The translations under genes were made by a program, and so were the position numbers. Below the pieces are notes generated by a model, which worked only from the letters and a program-made list of their open reading frames with translations, was not told where the DNA came from and ran no database searches. Shown here piece by piece: positions 42,069 through 52,811 of a DNA stretch of 64,000 nucleotides. The stretch spans positions 62,001 through 126,000 of the forward strand of contig PHCV01000001.1 of the NCBI GenBank assembly GCA_002842395.1. The letters are read 5' to 3'. The DNA comes from Betaproteobacteria bacterium HGW-Betaproteobacteria-11. Lineage in GTDB: Bacteria > Pseudomonadota > Gammaproteobacteria > Burkholderiales > Rhodocyclaceae. Each line of letters starts with the position of its first letter. Position 1 is the first letter of the stretch.

Positions 42069-43415
42069 ATGAATCCGCCCCTCGACGAGCAAAACCGGCC
42101 TGATTACGAGGTGACACCGGCTGTCCAGGATGTTACGGACAGTTTGCGCGAAGTGCAGGCTTTGCTGGCCCAGCAAAAACGGGTCGAGAGCCTAGTGCAC
42201 CGGCAGGATTCGCCGCGCCGTGAACTGGTCGAGAATCTGGTGCACAAGCAGCATCTGGCCGCGTTGCGCGACAAGCTGGTACAGCTTTCGGCGGCCGATG
42301 TCGCGCGCATCCTCGAGGCCCTGCCGCAGGACGAGAGCCTGCTGATCTGGGAGCTGGTGGCGCCTGAGCGCGGCGAGGAGGTTCTCGACGAGCTCTCCGA
42401 CACCGTGCGCGAGACCCTGGCGGCAACCCAGCCGCTCGAGCGCAAAGCCGTGGTGCTCAACGCCTTCGAGCTGGAGAACGGTCGTCTGCGGCAGGTGCCG
42501 ATCACCAGCAAGACGGCGCTGGCCGCCGCCACCCCGATCTGGATCGACCTGATCGCGCCCTCAAAAGAGGAGCGAGGCTGGATCCGGGAAATTTTCGATC
42601 TCGCCCTGCCCGACACCGATGATCTGTCCGACCTCGAGGAGTCGGCGCGGTTTTACATCGAGGACAACGGCGAAGTACATCTGCACTCCGACTTCCTGCT
42701 CGACAAGGATGGCGAGGCGCGCAACGTCGCCGTGGCCTTCATTCTCCACCGCAACATCCTGTTCTCGGTGCGCGACGAAGAGTTGCCGGTATTCCGCCTG
42801 CAACGGCTGCGGGCGCGGATCCAGCCCGGCTATGTTTCCAACGGTACCGACGTGCTGCTCGATCTTTACGCGGCCGACGTCGAGTATTCCGCCGATACGC
42901 TGGAGGAAGTCTATGCCGGGCTGGAAGCCGTCGGCCGCAAGGTGCTGTCGACCCAGGTGACCGATGCCGAGGCGGCCTCGATCCTGGCCGACATCGCGCG
43001 CGAGGAGGACTTGAACGGCCGCATCCGGCGCAACGTGCTGGACACCCGCCGGGCGCTGTCCTTCCTCATGCGTGGCCGGCTGCTGGCCGCCAGCCAGCAC
43101 GAAGACGCGCGGCAGATCCTGCGCGACATCGATTCGCTCGATGGCCACACGGCGTTCATCTTCAACAAGATCAACTTCCTGATGGACGCCACGGTCGGCT
43201 TCATCAACATCAACCAGAACAAGATCATCAAGATCTTTTCCGTGGCCTCGGTGGCGCTGCTGCCGCCGACCCTGATCGCCAGCGTCTATGGCATGAACTT
43301 CCGCGCCATGCCGGAGCTTGACTGGCCCTGGGGGTATCCCTTCTCGCTGGCGCTGATGGCGGTTTCCGTAGCGGTGCCGTTTGCGGTGTTCCGCCGCAAG
43401 GGCTGGCTGCGCTAA
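42069..43415 (+). CDS. CorA-family magnesium/cobalt-type transporter
   Basis: A 448-residue divalent cation channel. The long acidic cytoplasmic domain is CorA-like, and the C-terminus has two helices with the pore signature YGMNF (GMN) near residue 415. An extra N-terminal region of about 130 residues (QKRVESLVHRQDSPRRELVENLVH, split by charge repeats) resembles MgtE-N or CBS-lacking extensions found in some betaproteobacteria. ATG 42069 follows AGAGG. It is the last clear chromosomal gene before the acquired region. Confidence 0.87.
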   Translation: MNPPLDEQNRPDYEVTPAVQDVTDSLREVQALLAQQKRVESLVHRQDSPRRELVENLVHKQHLAALRDKLVQLSAADVARILEALPQDESLLIWELVAPERGEEVLDELSDTVRETLAATQPLERKAVVLNAFELENGRLRQVPITSKTALAAATPIWIDLIAPSKEERGWIREIFDLALPDTDDLSDLEESARFYIEDNGEVHLHSDFLLDKDGEARNVAVAFILHRNILFSVRDEELPVFRLQRLRARIQPGYVSNGTDVLLDLYAADVEYSADTLEEVYAGLEAVGRKVLSTQVTDAEAASILADIAREEDLNGRIRRNVLDTRRALSFLMRGRLLAASQHEDARQILRDIDSLDGHTAFIFNKINFLMDATVGFININQNKIIKIFSVASVALLPPTLIASVYGMNFRAMPELDWPWGYPFSLALMAVSVAVPFAVFRRKGWLR

Positions 43416-43828
43416 CACCAAGCATGGCTTAACAGAGTGTTAAAAAAATGCTGCGGCTGGCCATCTGCAGCGTTGCGCGGCGTTGACTCCCTCGCCCATC
43501 TACTGATTATGTCTCGACCGTTGCGCTCCAGGCGCCTTGCATCTGGCCGGTCCACGGTTGGACATGAAGGCCCAACCGGCGGGGCAAGCGGTGCTAGCCA
43601 AAACTCCGCCTTCACCCTCGCTACGTTTTGGGTTTCCGGATTTCGCGATTGATTTTTGGTTGGGCAATGCGCCAATGACGTAGGGAACACATCCTGGTCA
43701 AACTGACCGTCCGGTGACGGCCCAGACTGTGTAAAAACGCCATGGGAATTTAGTGGTGTCGGCGCGTTTCGCTCGACAGCTTTTAGAAGATCACTGAAAT
43801 CGACTGATTGGCCGCAATAAAGTCCTTC
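43416..43828. other. Intergenic boundary region, no gene recognised
   Basis: About 410 bp between the CorA-type gene and the transposase remnant. No open frame here has a start with ribosome site or a known family. The sequence CAGACTGTGTAAAAACGCC near 43721-43740 resembles IS1182-type terminal sequence and may be the surviving right end of that element. A short TTAAAAAAA run occurs at 43440-43448. Confidence 0.45.
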
Positions 43829-44631
43829 TCAAGCCCTCATCACCCCCATTAGCGCTCCGTTACCCAAGATTCTCATCACCCGTTTCAGGTTGTAGGCAAG
43901 GATGTGCAGGCTCATTTCCGTACTGACGCGATCGAGGGTTTTGGTCAGGAAATGTGCGCTGCCCATCCAGGGCTTGATTGTCCCGAATGGATGTTCAGCA
44001 GTTTGCCGACGAATGCGCATGCTGTCCGGTGCAAGATCGAGACGACGCTCCATTTCATCCAGCACAGCCTGATGTTCCCAGCGGCTCACGCGGCGATAGT
44101 CACTCGGCGTGCATTGCTTCTTGATGGCACAAGTCGGACAAGCTGAACTCCAGTAGCGGTTCATCATCAGGCCGCCTTCGACGCGAGCGAATCGCTAGAC
44201 CAGGCGCTGTTTGGCCGGGCAGCGGTACTCATTGGTCGAGGCGTCGTAGATGAAATTTGCCTTGTCAAAGCGGCCCTCGGCCTTGGCTGCCGATTTATTG
44301 GTTTTGGGGACGATAGCGACGATCCCGGCTTCCTGACAAGCCAGGATTTCCTCGCCCTTGAAGTACCCTCGGTCTGCAATGACGGTAAGGCTTTCACTAC
44401 CGATGGCAGTTCGTGCCTGCTTCGCCATTGAAGACAGTTGGCTTCGGTCAATGCCATCATTGGTGACTTCGTGGGCAACGATCAGATGATGCTTAGCATC
44501 AACGGCGGTCTATACGTTGTAGCCTACAACCCCTGTGCCACGGGTCTTCATAGAGCGGGCATCCGGGTCGGTCAGGGATACCCTAACTGTACTGTCGCTA
44601 TTTGTCGCGCGTTGGGCACTTGGCGCCACCG
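43829..44631 (-). pseudogene. IS1182-family transposase remnant
   Basis: A DDE transposase fragment. Reading the minus strand from 44631 gives APSAQRATNSDSTVRVSLTD and then the segments TDPDARSM, VDAKHHLIVAHEVTNDGI and VIADRGYFKGEEI of the catalytic core. An amber codon at 44195-44197 (a tryptophan in active copies, by family comparison) interrupts the frame. The C-terminal part from 44167 (MMNRYWSSACPTCAIK, then HPFGTIKPWMGS) is in the same frame. The N-terminal third is missing: similarity stops right at the xecD stop codon, so the element was truncated at the junction with the CoM island. It is not functional. Confidence 0.88.
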
Positions 44632-46964
<2,333 letters not shown>

Positions 46965-47042
46965 CTATAGTAAATATGGTAAGCGGCAAAAGCGGTTTGC
47001 TGGAGCGCGCTCCAGCGGTAGCCTGTATTGGCCAAAGTTGAG

Positions 47043-47324
47043 CTAGTGCATACAGCATGGACAACCCATCGCTGCAATCATTGTGAGCTGCGCGTAAGCA
47101 ATGGTGTAATGGGCAGCACCCAGTTTTGCGTCGTACAACAAGGAAACCACGCGACCATCCGTAACATCGTCCGGCACCTGTTCGACTTTGAACCACGTAC
47201 CGATGTAGTTGCCGGCAGTATCGGCATAGTCGCCGGGTTGTCCGGACGGCGACGGACATACTCTTATAAGGGGCGCGATAGGCTCCGATCCTTTGGTATC
47301 GGCCATGATCCAGACGGCTCTCAT
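47043..47324 (-). CDS. Small protein of unknown function upstream of xecC
   Basis: A 93-residue frame with a good ribosome site (CAGGAG, 8 bases before ATG) and a start overlapping the stop of the preceding 32-codon frame by ATGA, which argues for real translation. It opens MRAVWIMADTKGSEPI and ends in a cysteine cluster, GCPCCMH, that could bind a metal. It has no signal peptide and no recognised domain. Position in the xecCD operon suggests a helper role in epoxide or CoM metabolism; this is inference. Confidence 0.55.
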   Translation of the reverse strand: MRAVWIMADTKGSEPIAPLIRVCPSPSGQPGDYADTAGNYIGTWFKVEQVPDDVTDGRVVSLLYDAKLGAAHYTIAYAQLTMIAAMGCPCCMH

Positions 47325-47419
47325 GCGCGGTACTCCTGGTTATTAAGAGCTGAATCAGCAAGGAGAGCGGACTTAGGGTTCCATGCGAGGTCTGAACTGC
47401 CTCCAAGCTGGTGAATCAT
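47321..47419 (-). CDS. 32-residue leader or mini-protein starting the xecCD operon
   Basis: A frame of 32 codons beginning MIHQLGGSSDLAWNP and ending NNQEYRA, with a strong AGGAGG about 9 bases upstream of its ATG. It is translationally coupled to the next 93-residue frame (ATGA). It could be a true small protein or a leader that couples translation. No family is recognised. Confidence 0.5.
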   Translation of the reverse strand: MIHQLGGSSDLAWNPKSALLADSALNNQEYRA

Positions 47420-47589
47420 GTGCCATTCCTCCTGTAAGAAAAATCGCTGTTTCGAGAGTAGTAGGAGTGCCAGGGATTTGTTCACTGTCCGGGGTACGCA
47501 TAAATCCTCCAGATTGGCAGCTGCAAGAAACGTTCTCTGATCGCCAATCGCTACCATTATTTTTTACGGGTCGTAGAAACGCGCGTAGG

Positions 47590-47611
47590 TTACCATAATT
47601 GCCTATGGTTA
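47590..47611. promoter_or_regulatory. Imperfect inverted repeat in the xecC-xecA divergent region
   Basis: ACCATA (47592-47597) and TATGGT (47604-47609) flank a 6-base spacer, with partial extension on both sides. It lies in the 628-bp region between the divergent operons and could be an operator or a hairpin in the leftward leader transcript. Confidence 0.3.
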
Positions 47612-47702
47612 TCAGAACCCACTTTGTCCCATCGGTTGCTGACAGATGGTTCGGTGCAAACGGCACGATGTCGATGCCGGAATATGTAAGTATTATCTAA
47701 CG

Positions 47703-47726
47703 CCTTTCCTTTCACCTTTCCTTTCA
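47703..47726. repeat. Perfect 12-bp tandem repeat in the divergent promoter region
   Basis: CCTTTCCTTTCA is present twice head to tail, about 110 bp upstream of the rightward -35 element. The polypyrimidine/polypurine pattern and position suit a regulator-binding or DNA-bending site for both operons, but no binding protein is known. Confidence 0.4.
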
Positions 47727-47834
47727 TTTAGTTCGTGGCCACAAGGGCTGGATTGGTGGGCGTTATTCAAGGTTCAGCCGTTTCAAATCTGCGTGTCGCC
47801 GCAATAAACGAAACGCGATACGTATTGATATGTG

Positions 47835-47863
47835 TTGACAGTTATGGTTGCGAACTCTATGAT
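47835..47863 (+). promoter_or_regulatory. Consensus sigma-70 promoter for the xecA operon
   Basis: TTGACA (47835-47840) and TATGAT (47858-47863) are separated by 17 bp, an almost ideal housekeeping promoter. Transcription would start near 47870, leaving an untranslated leader of about 175 bases before xecA. A promoter this strong usually needs a repressor or leader control. Confidence 0.75.
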
Positions 47864-47898
47864 GAAAAAACGTTATCCAGGATCGGAAGGAGAACGTA

Positions 47899-47916
47899 AT
47901 GTGTACATCTATATAA
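47899..47916 (+). promoter_or_regulatory. Possible 5-codon leader peptide and inverted repeat before xecA
   Basis: ATG-TGT-ACA-TCT-ATA-TAA (peptide MCTSI) follows AAGGAG by 6 bases within the xecA leader. Directly after it, AACAAT (47915-47920) and ATTGTT (47930-47935) can pair around a GT-rich loop. The layout resembles a minimal attenuation leader or may be chance; evidence is positional only. Confidence 0.3.
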
Positions 47917-48047
47917 CAATGTGTGTGTAATTGTTGGCCTTGTAGTTGTACTACTCAAATGGGGTCGTCTCTACGTCAGTCGAAACGAAATGGCGTGTGG
48001 CTCGGCACCCGACATTGATCCGAAGAACTAGAGCTAAGGAGACATTG

Positions 48048-49175
48048 ATGAAGCTAAATGGTATAGAGGTTCTGATTCCTACCAGTATGGTCGGCAACTA
48101 TCCTAATCCCCGTTGGTGGGATGCGACCTTTTCCCGGCACTTCACAGGAGACCAGCAGCCGCCCGATGCAATATGGCAGGAGGCGCTGGAAGACGTTGTC
48201 GGTGCCATGGTGGGTGACCAGGAACAAGCCGGTCTCGACATCATTTCGGATGGGCGAGTCCACGGCGACAACTATGCAGACCAAGCAGTTTATTACTACA
48301 TGCGGCGGCTCGGTTACGACCTAAAGGGCGGTCACCTTGGTTTCCCGATCTATAGCCGCCTTCATTCGGGCACGGTCACGCAAGAGATCAAGCGTCATGG
48401 TGCGCTCATGGTTGAACAGGCAAAGGCGCTGCGGAAGGCGACCAATAAGCCGATCAAGGTGCAATACACCGGCGTGCAGGTGCTCGCACAGTGTACCAAC
48501 GATCTCTACTACAAGTCCAGTCGCGAACGTGCGATGGCTATCGCCGCGGCCATCAATGAAGATCTGAAAGAGGTCGAAGCTATCGGTGCGGACTTCATTC
48601 AACTCGACGAGTTCACCTGGCCGTATTTTTTCGAAGACTACGCCATCGAGGCATTCAACCGCGCCGTTGAAGGTATCAACAAAGCAAAAATCATCGTGCA
48701 CGTCTGCTGGGGAAATTGGGGCGGCACACCTGCTTATCAGCCTGACGAGACGGCAAGTTCGGGCGATATCTATGACCTGACCAAGCGCAAAGGCAAGGCA
48801 CCTTCGGCCACTGCCTCGATCATTCCGAAGGCGTATGAAGCGAATATCCGCGTCCTGAATCTGGAGAACTGTGGTCGCCGCTCGGATGACTTGTCGGGTC
48901 TCGACGTCATCAAGCAGTATCCGCTTCCAGCCAACGTCGATTTCTGGGCTGGCGTGATCGATGTGAAGAGCACCATTACCGAGACGGCCGAGGAGGTGGC
49001 AGGCCGTATTCGCAAGCTCCTTGAATTCGTTCCGGCGGATCGCCTCGGTGTCACCACCGACTGCGGGCTGATTCTGTTGCAGCGCTATATCGCCAAAGAC
49101 AAGCTTCACGCGATGGTCGAGGGCACGAAGATCGTCCGCGAAGAAATCAAGGCGGGCAAGATCAAGGCCGCGTAA
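48048..49175 (+). CDS. xecA: Epoxyalkane:coenzyme M transferase
   Basis: A zinc enzyme opening an epoxide by attack of the CoM thiolate, giving hydroxyalkyl-CoM. The 375-residue protein matches the MetE-C-terminal fold used by XecA and EtnE (about 376 residues) and lacks the N-terminal half of methionine synthase MetE. Zinc ligands of the H-x-C-xn-C type are H218, C220 and C339 (HVC, then TTDCG). ATG 48048 has TAAGGAG upstream; a frame start at 47946 is rejected. It leads the rightward operon. Whether propene-, ethene- or larger epoxides are used cannot be read from sequence. Confidence 0.88.
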   Translation: MKLNGIEVLIPTSMVGNYPNPRWWDATFSRHFTGDQQPPDAIWQEALEDVVGAMVGDQEQAGLDIISDGRVHGDNYADQAVYYYMRRLGYDLKGGHLGFPIYSRLHSGTVTQEIKRHGALMVEQAKALRKATNKPIKVQYTGVQVLAQCTNDLYYKSSRERAMAIAAAINEDLKEVEAIGADFIQLDEFTWPYFFEDYAIEAFNRAVEGINKAKIIVHVCWGNWGGTPAYQPDETASSGDIYDLTKRKGKAPSATASIIPKAYEANIRVLNLENCGRRSDDLSGLDVIKQYPLPANVDFWAGVIDVKSTITETAEEVAGRIRKLLEFVPADRLGVTTDCGLILLQRYIAKDKLHAMVEGTKIVREEIKAGKIKAA

Positions 49176-49269
49176 AGGCAAGAGAACGGGCCGGGACGCG
49201 ACGCTTGAATGAAATCAACCAAACGTCCCGGTTCACCTATTTGAAACAGATGTCCGCATCCAATATTCC

Positions 49270-50064
49270 ATGAGCCGACAAGATATGAACTCCAATATTC
49301 GAAATTCATTAATAGACCGCGTCATCGCCATTACCGGTGGCGCGACGGGAATCGGATTTTCCACCGCAGAGCGCTGTGCCGCTGCCGGGGCGCGTATCGC
49401 AATCATCGATCTTTCGCCGGAACGTGGCGCGAGTGCGGTCAAGGCACTGAGGGAGCGGGGATTTACTGCCAGCTTCTACTGCGCCGACGTGACTAACGAG
49501 CAACAAATCGCTAAGGCAATAGGTGATACGGAACGAGAACTGGGACCGGTTGCCGGCCTCGTAAACAATGCCGGCATCGCCGGATTCGGGTCGGTGCACG
49601 AAGCGAAGCTCTCGGATTGGGAGCGCGTCATGGCTGTCAACGTTACCGGGACGTTTCTGGCCTCAAAGGCTGTAATTCCGTCCATGCTCAAGAGCAGCCG
49701 CGGTTCCATCGTCAATTTCGGTTCCGTTGCTGGCACCGTCGGAATTCCCACGATGGCCGCCTATTGCGCGGCCAAGGGCGCCGTCGTGAACCTCACGCGG
49801 CAGATGGCCGCGGATTACTCCGGCAAGGGTATCCGGGTCAACGCGGTCTGCCCCGGCACGGTTGCGTCGACCGATATGGGACATCAATTGCTGGGGAGCG
49901 ACAGCAGCCCTGAGTTACTGGCAAAACGCTTGGCAAAATATCCTCTCGGCCGTTTTGGCGAGCCAGGCGACATTGCAGCCGCGGTGTTCTTCCTCTTGAC
50001 CGATGACGCTGCCTTCGTTACAGGTGCGGCCCTCGCGGTCGACGGCGGAATGACTGCGATATGA
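49270..50064 (+). CDS. xecE: 2-(S)-hydroxypropyl-CoM dehydrogenase
   Basis: A 264-residue short-chain dehydrogenase oxidising the S-enantiomer of hydroxyalkyl-CoM. The NAD loop is [12 protein letters not shown], with catalytic S152, Y165 and K169. R220 and K223 (in [13 protein letters not shown]) fall, after subtracting a 9-residue N-terminal difference, on R211 and K214, which bind the CoM sulfonate in XecE. Unlike the R-specific enzyme it lacks arginine at the 152/196-type positions, explaining opposite stereochoice. The start is uncertain: ATG 49270 or 49285; neither has a strong ribosome site. It overlaps the next gene by 4 bases. Confidence 0.82.
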   Translation: MSRQDMNSNIRNSLIDRVIAITGGATGIGFSTAERCAAAGARIAIIDLSPERGASAVKALRERGFTASFYCADVTNEQQIAKAIGDTERELGPVAGLVNNAGIAGFGSVHEAKLSDWERVMAVNVTGTFLASKAVIPSMLKSSRGSIVNFGSVAGTVGIPTMAAYCAAKGAVVNLTRQMAADYSGKGIRVNAVCPGTVASTDMGHQLLGSDSSPELLAKRLAKYPLGRFGEPGDIAAAVFFLLTDDAAFVTGAALAVDGGMTAI

Positions 50065-51026
50065 GCGCCGACCAAAAGACAACAATCCCGATGAGCACGT
50101 CCGTCTATACGGACGACTCAAAGCTGATACCTCTGTCCGATCTGGTCAGCCTCGTCAGCGATGGCGACGCGATTGCCGTCGGCGGAGGACTCTCGTCGAG
50201 AGAGCCGATGGCGGCGCTTCGAGAATTGCTGCGTGCCGGTAAGAAGAGGCTGCATGTCATCGGTTCGGCGCACGGCATCGATATCGACATGCTGTGTGGC
50301 GGCAATGCTGTTGCGGCGACATGGGAAAGCTACGTCGGATTTGAACAGGACTTCGGCATGGCGCCGAATTTCCGCCGTGCCTGCGAAGACGGTTCGGTTG
50401 AAGTGCATGACAGCTGCTGCTACACAATGGTGCAGCAACTCCGGGCAGCCATTGCAGGTTTGCCCTTTATGCCGATCCGCTCCATTCGTGGAACCGACAT
50501 GATGAAGCTCCATCCCGAATTCAAGACGATGGAATGCCCGTTCACGGGGCAGGAGTTGGTACTCGTGCCAGCACTGAAGCCGGACGTCGCGATCATCCAC
50601 GTCCAGTATGGGGACGAACAAGGGAATCTCTGTATCGAAGGCCCCCCCGTCGCGGACCTTCTTTTCGCGCAGGCGTCGAAGAAGGTCATCGCCACTGTCG
50701 AGAAGATCGTGTCAACCGAGCGACTCCAGGAACTGGGCGGTGTCTCTATTCCCTATTTCTACGTGACAGCCCTGTCCGAGGTGCCGTTCGGCGCCCATCC
50801 GACCTCGTGCTATCCGTTCTATGCCTACGACCGCGCACACACCAACCTCTATTACACGGCGGCGAAGGCCCACGACACCTTCGTCGAGTCTTATCTGAAT
50901 CGTTATGTGCTTGATTGCAGAGACCACGCCGAGTATCTGAATCGGATAGGCGGACCGGCAGCAACCGAACGCCTGACCCAATGGTCGCAAGGCACCTCTT
51001 CGTGGCTCGAACTCTACAAGGCGTGA
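50061..51026 (+). CDS. Glutaconate-CoA-transferase-like subunit A (CoA transferase I or IpdA-like)
   Basis: A 321-residue alpha-subunit-like protein. It resembles the family I CoA-transferase large subunit with the glycine-rich [25 protein letters not shown] and the later [20 protein letters not shown]. In propene growth the XecC product acetoacetate must be activated, so an acetoacetate-CoA transferase would fit here. The partner subunit lacks the usual catalytic glutamate region, so a hydrolase role like IpdAB is also possible. It lies directly after xecE (ATGA) and 2 bp before subunit B. Confidence 0.75.
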   Translation: MSADQKTTIPMSTSVYTDDSKLIPLSDLVSLVSDGDAIAVGGGLSSREPMAALRELLRAGKKRLHVIGSAHGIDIDMLCGGNAVAATWESYVGFEQDFGMAPNFRRACEDGSVEVHDSCCYTMVQQLRAAIAGLPFMPIRSIRGTDMMKLHPEFKTMECPFTGQELVLVPALKPDVAIIHVQYGDEQGNLCIEGPPVADLLFAQASKKVIATVEKIVSTERLQELGGVSIPYFYVTALSEVPFGAHPTSCYPFYAYDRAHTNLYYTAAKAHDTFVESYLNRYVLDCRDHAEYLNRIGGPAATERLTQWSQGTSSWLELYKA

Positions 51027-51028
51027 AT

Positions 51029-51865
51029 ATGTCCTCAACCTGCACTTTCGGCGAGATGATGATCTTCCAGATCGCCAAGACCATCCCGGATGGCGCCCTC
51101 ACTTTTCATGGCTTTGGGTCTCCTCTGGTCCAGCTCGCGATGCACGTCGCGAAGCGAACTCACGCACCGCATATGGTCCTGATCGCTGGCGCAACTTACG
51201 GTGTGAATCCGCGACCGCCGTTCCTCACGGCGACGACCAACGACTGGACCATGGACCGTGGCGCGTCGAGCTCACTGGATATTGGCGAGTTGTTCGACCT
51301 GGCTGCTTCCGGAAGGCTGCACCGAATGTTCCTTTCTGGTCTGCAAATCGATAAGTGGGGCAACTGCAACGTTACCGGGCTGGGCGATTCCGTGATCGGA
51401 TTGAAACTGCCGGGTGGTGGTGGCGGCTGCAACCTTTCGTGCGATGTGGGAGAGCTTACGTTATGGACGGCAGCCCATCGCTGTCCGCCCAATAAGAACG
51501 GCGTGCGGAAGTTTCGCATCGTAGAAAAGTGTGACTTCGTGACGAGCCTGGGTCATCGTCTTGCCGACGGGACTCCACGGACGAAATTGGGACATATCGG
51601 GAATGGTCCCCAATGGCTGGTGACCGATCTCGGGGTGTTCGATTTCGATGCATCAGGCCACCTGCGTCTTCATGCACTCTACCCCGACACCACCGTCGAG
51701 GATGTGATGGCGAATACGGAATTCAGTCCAGGAATTAGCGAGCAACTGAGCATTTCGGACTCGCCCTCGCAAGAGGTTGTCGACATCATCCGTCAATTGG
51801 ACCCGATGAAAGTGCATGAGAAAGAACTGCGCCCGGAGGATCGCCAAAGATCCTTCGAGATCTAG
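51029..51865 (+). CDS. Glutaconate-CoA-transferase-like subunit B lacking the usual catalytic glutamate
   Basis: A 278-residue beta-subunit-like protein, from ATG 51029. The domain core is visible in PDGALTFHGFGSPLVQLA and SGLQIDKWGNCNVTGLGD. The segment aligned to the GctB loop HLIVESG (catalytic Glu54) reads VLIAGATYGVNP with no glutamate. This is as in IpdB-like proteins, whose complex hydrolyses C-C bonds of CoA esters, so transferase activity is doubtful. The function in CoM metabolism is unproven. It is followed by a GGGGAGGA ribosome site for the next gene. Confidence 0.75.
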   Translation: MSSTCTFGEMMIFQIAKTIPDGALTFHGFGSPLVQLAMHVAKRTHAPHMVLIAGATYGVNPRPPFLTATTNDWTMDRGASSSLDIGELFDLAASGRLHRMFLSGLQIDKWGNCNVTGLGDSVIGLKLPGGGGGCNLSCDVGELTLWTAAHRCPPNKNGVRKFRIVEKCDFVTSLGHRLADGTPRTKLGHIGNGPQWLVTDLGVFDFDASGHLRLHALYPDTTVEDVMANTEFSPGISEQLSISDSPSQEVVDIIRQLDPMKVHEKELRPEDRQRSFEI

Positions 51866-51884
51866 GCACCTGGGGAGGAATGAC

Positions 51885-52811
51885 ATGGCTATACCGCAGA
51901 CGGAGCAGGCGGCGGGAGTTCGCTTGCTGAAGAATTCTACGAATGTCGTCTCAATTCCCTATCGCGGCGTCAGCTATCAGCCGTATGCCGGGCAGATGAC
52001 GGAGGCTGCGATTACCGCGCATTTCGCCGGTAAGGAGGCCTATCGCAGGACTCACTTCGTCATTCTTCACGATACCGGGGGGCATCACGCCATCGTGGCG
52101 ATCGACGTGGCGGACCGCGAAGCGCTGTTTTCGCCCATCAACCATGTCGAGGTATTGGCATTGCCGGAACAGTGTGTTTTCGTCAAGGATCCGGCGACGG
52201 ATTGCGCCAATCGATCGGCTCTGGCTGAACTCGCAGAAGGAACTGGTGTGGGTCCGGACCAAGCCCTGATCTGCGAAGGCAAGTACGATCACATCAACTT
52301 TATCTACCGCCCCGACCCCATCAGGATACGGGTGGTGGAAGTTGCGCCGCCGGATCCTCCCAAGCTCATGGGACTGGTTCAGCAAGTACTCAGTTACGCC
52401 GACTTGCCACCGATCCGTCCTGTTCTCGAACGGATCGATCTGCGCAGTTTGTGCGAGTCCATAAACCCGACAGCCTACTTGGTCCCCTGTCGATCCGGCG
52501 GACTCGAAGATCTCGGTGCGCCCGTTCATTTTCTCGACGAACGCCCCGAGCAGCGTCTGGATTGGGTCCTTGTCGGCTGCGAGCGCAGCTTGCAGTTTCA
52601 CCGTCACTACTACGGTGATGAACCCAAGCGTGTCGAGATGTGTCCGCGCAAGCTCGCCAAGCCTGTCGAGGGCCTCACGATCTTGAAATGCTGCCTGCTC
52701 GAATTCGATATCGAAAGGGAGGACAACACCGTCATTGTTCCATGGGGAGCGGACCTGGCGATGGTCGAGCGGGCGTTAAGGGAGATGACCGATGACATCG
52801 ACCGCGAATAG
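51885..52811 (+). CDS. Unknown 308-residue protein in the CoM biosynthesis operon
   Basis: I do not recognise this family. It starts at ATG 51885 behind GGGGAGGA and ends inside the comA start (20-bp overlap), so the two are coupled. No signal peptide or membrane helix is visible. There are nine cysteines, including EMCPRKL and LKCCLLEFD near the C-terminus, and a GGHHAIVAIDV segment near residue 68. In the Xanthobacter xcb operon the ComA homologue is gene B, so by position this could be the A gene (xcbA-like). A role in a CoM step not otherwise covered, such as thiolation or reduction, is a guess. Confidence 0.6.
   Translation: MAIPQTEQAAGVRLLKNSTNVVSIPYRGVSYQPYAGQMTEAAITAHFAGKEAYRRTHFVILHDTGGHHAIVAIDVADREALFSPINHVEVLALPEQCVFVKDPATDCANRSALAELAEGTGVGPDQALICEGKYDHINFIYRPDPIRIRVVEVAPPDPPKLMGLVQQVLSYADLPPIRPVLERIDLRSLCESINPTAYLVPCRSGGLEDLGAPVHFLDERPEQRLDWVLVGCERSLQFHRHYYGDEPKRVEMCPRKLAKPVEGLTILKCCLLEFDIEREDNTVIVPWGADLAMVERALREMTDDIDRE

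Noticed and set aside
43437-43652. A 71-codon frame between the CorA-type gene and the transposase remnant
   Set aside because: No ribosome site, no family and a non-coding-like composition in a junction region.
47946-48047. Upstream start for xecA at 47946
   Set aside because: The 34-residue extension has no ribosome site and no homology, whereas ATG 48048 has a good one and gives the family length.
48048-49175. Annotation as methionine synthase MetE
   Set aside because: Only the C-terminal-type zinc domain is present at 375 residues, a complete metH exists in the window, and the context is CoM metabolism.
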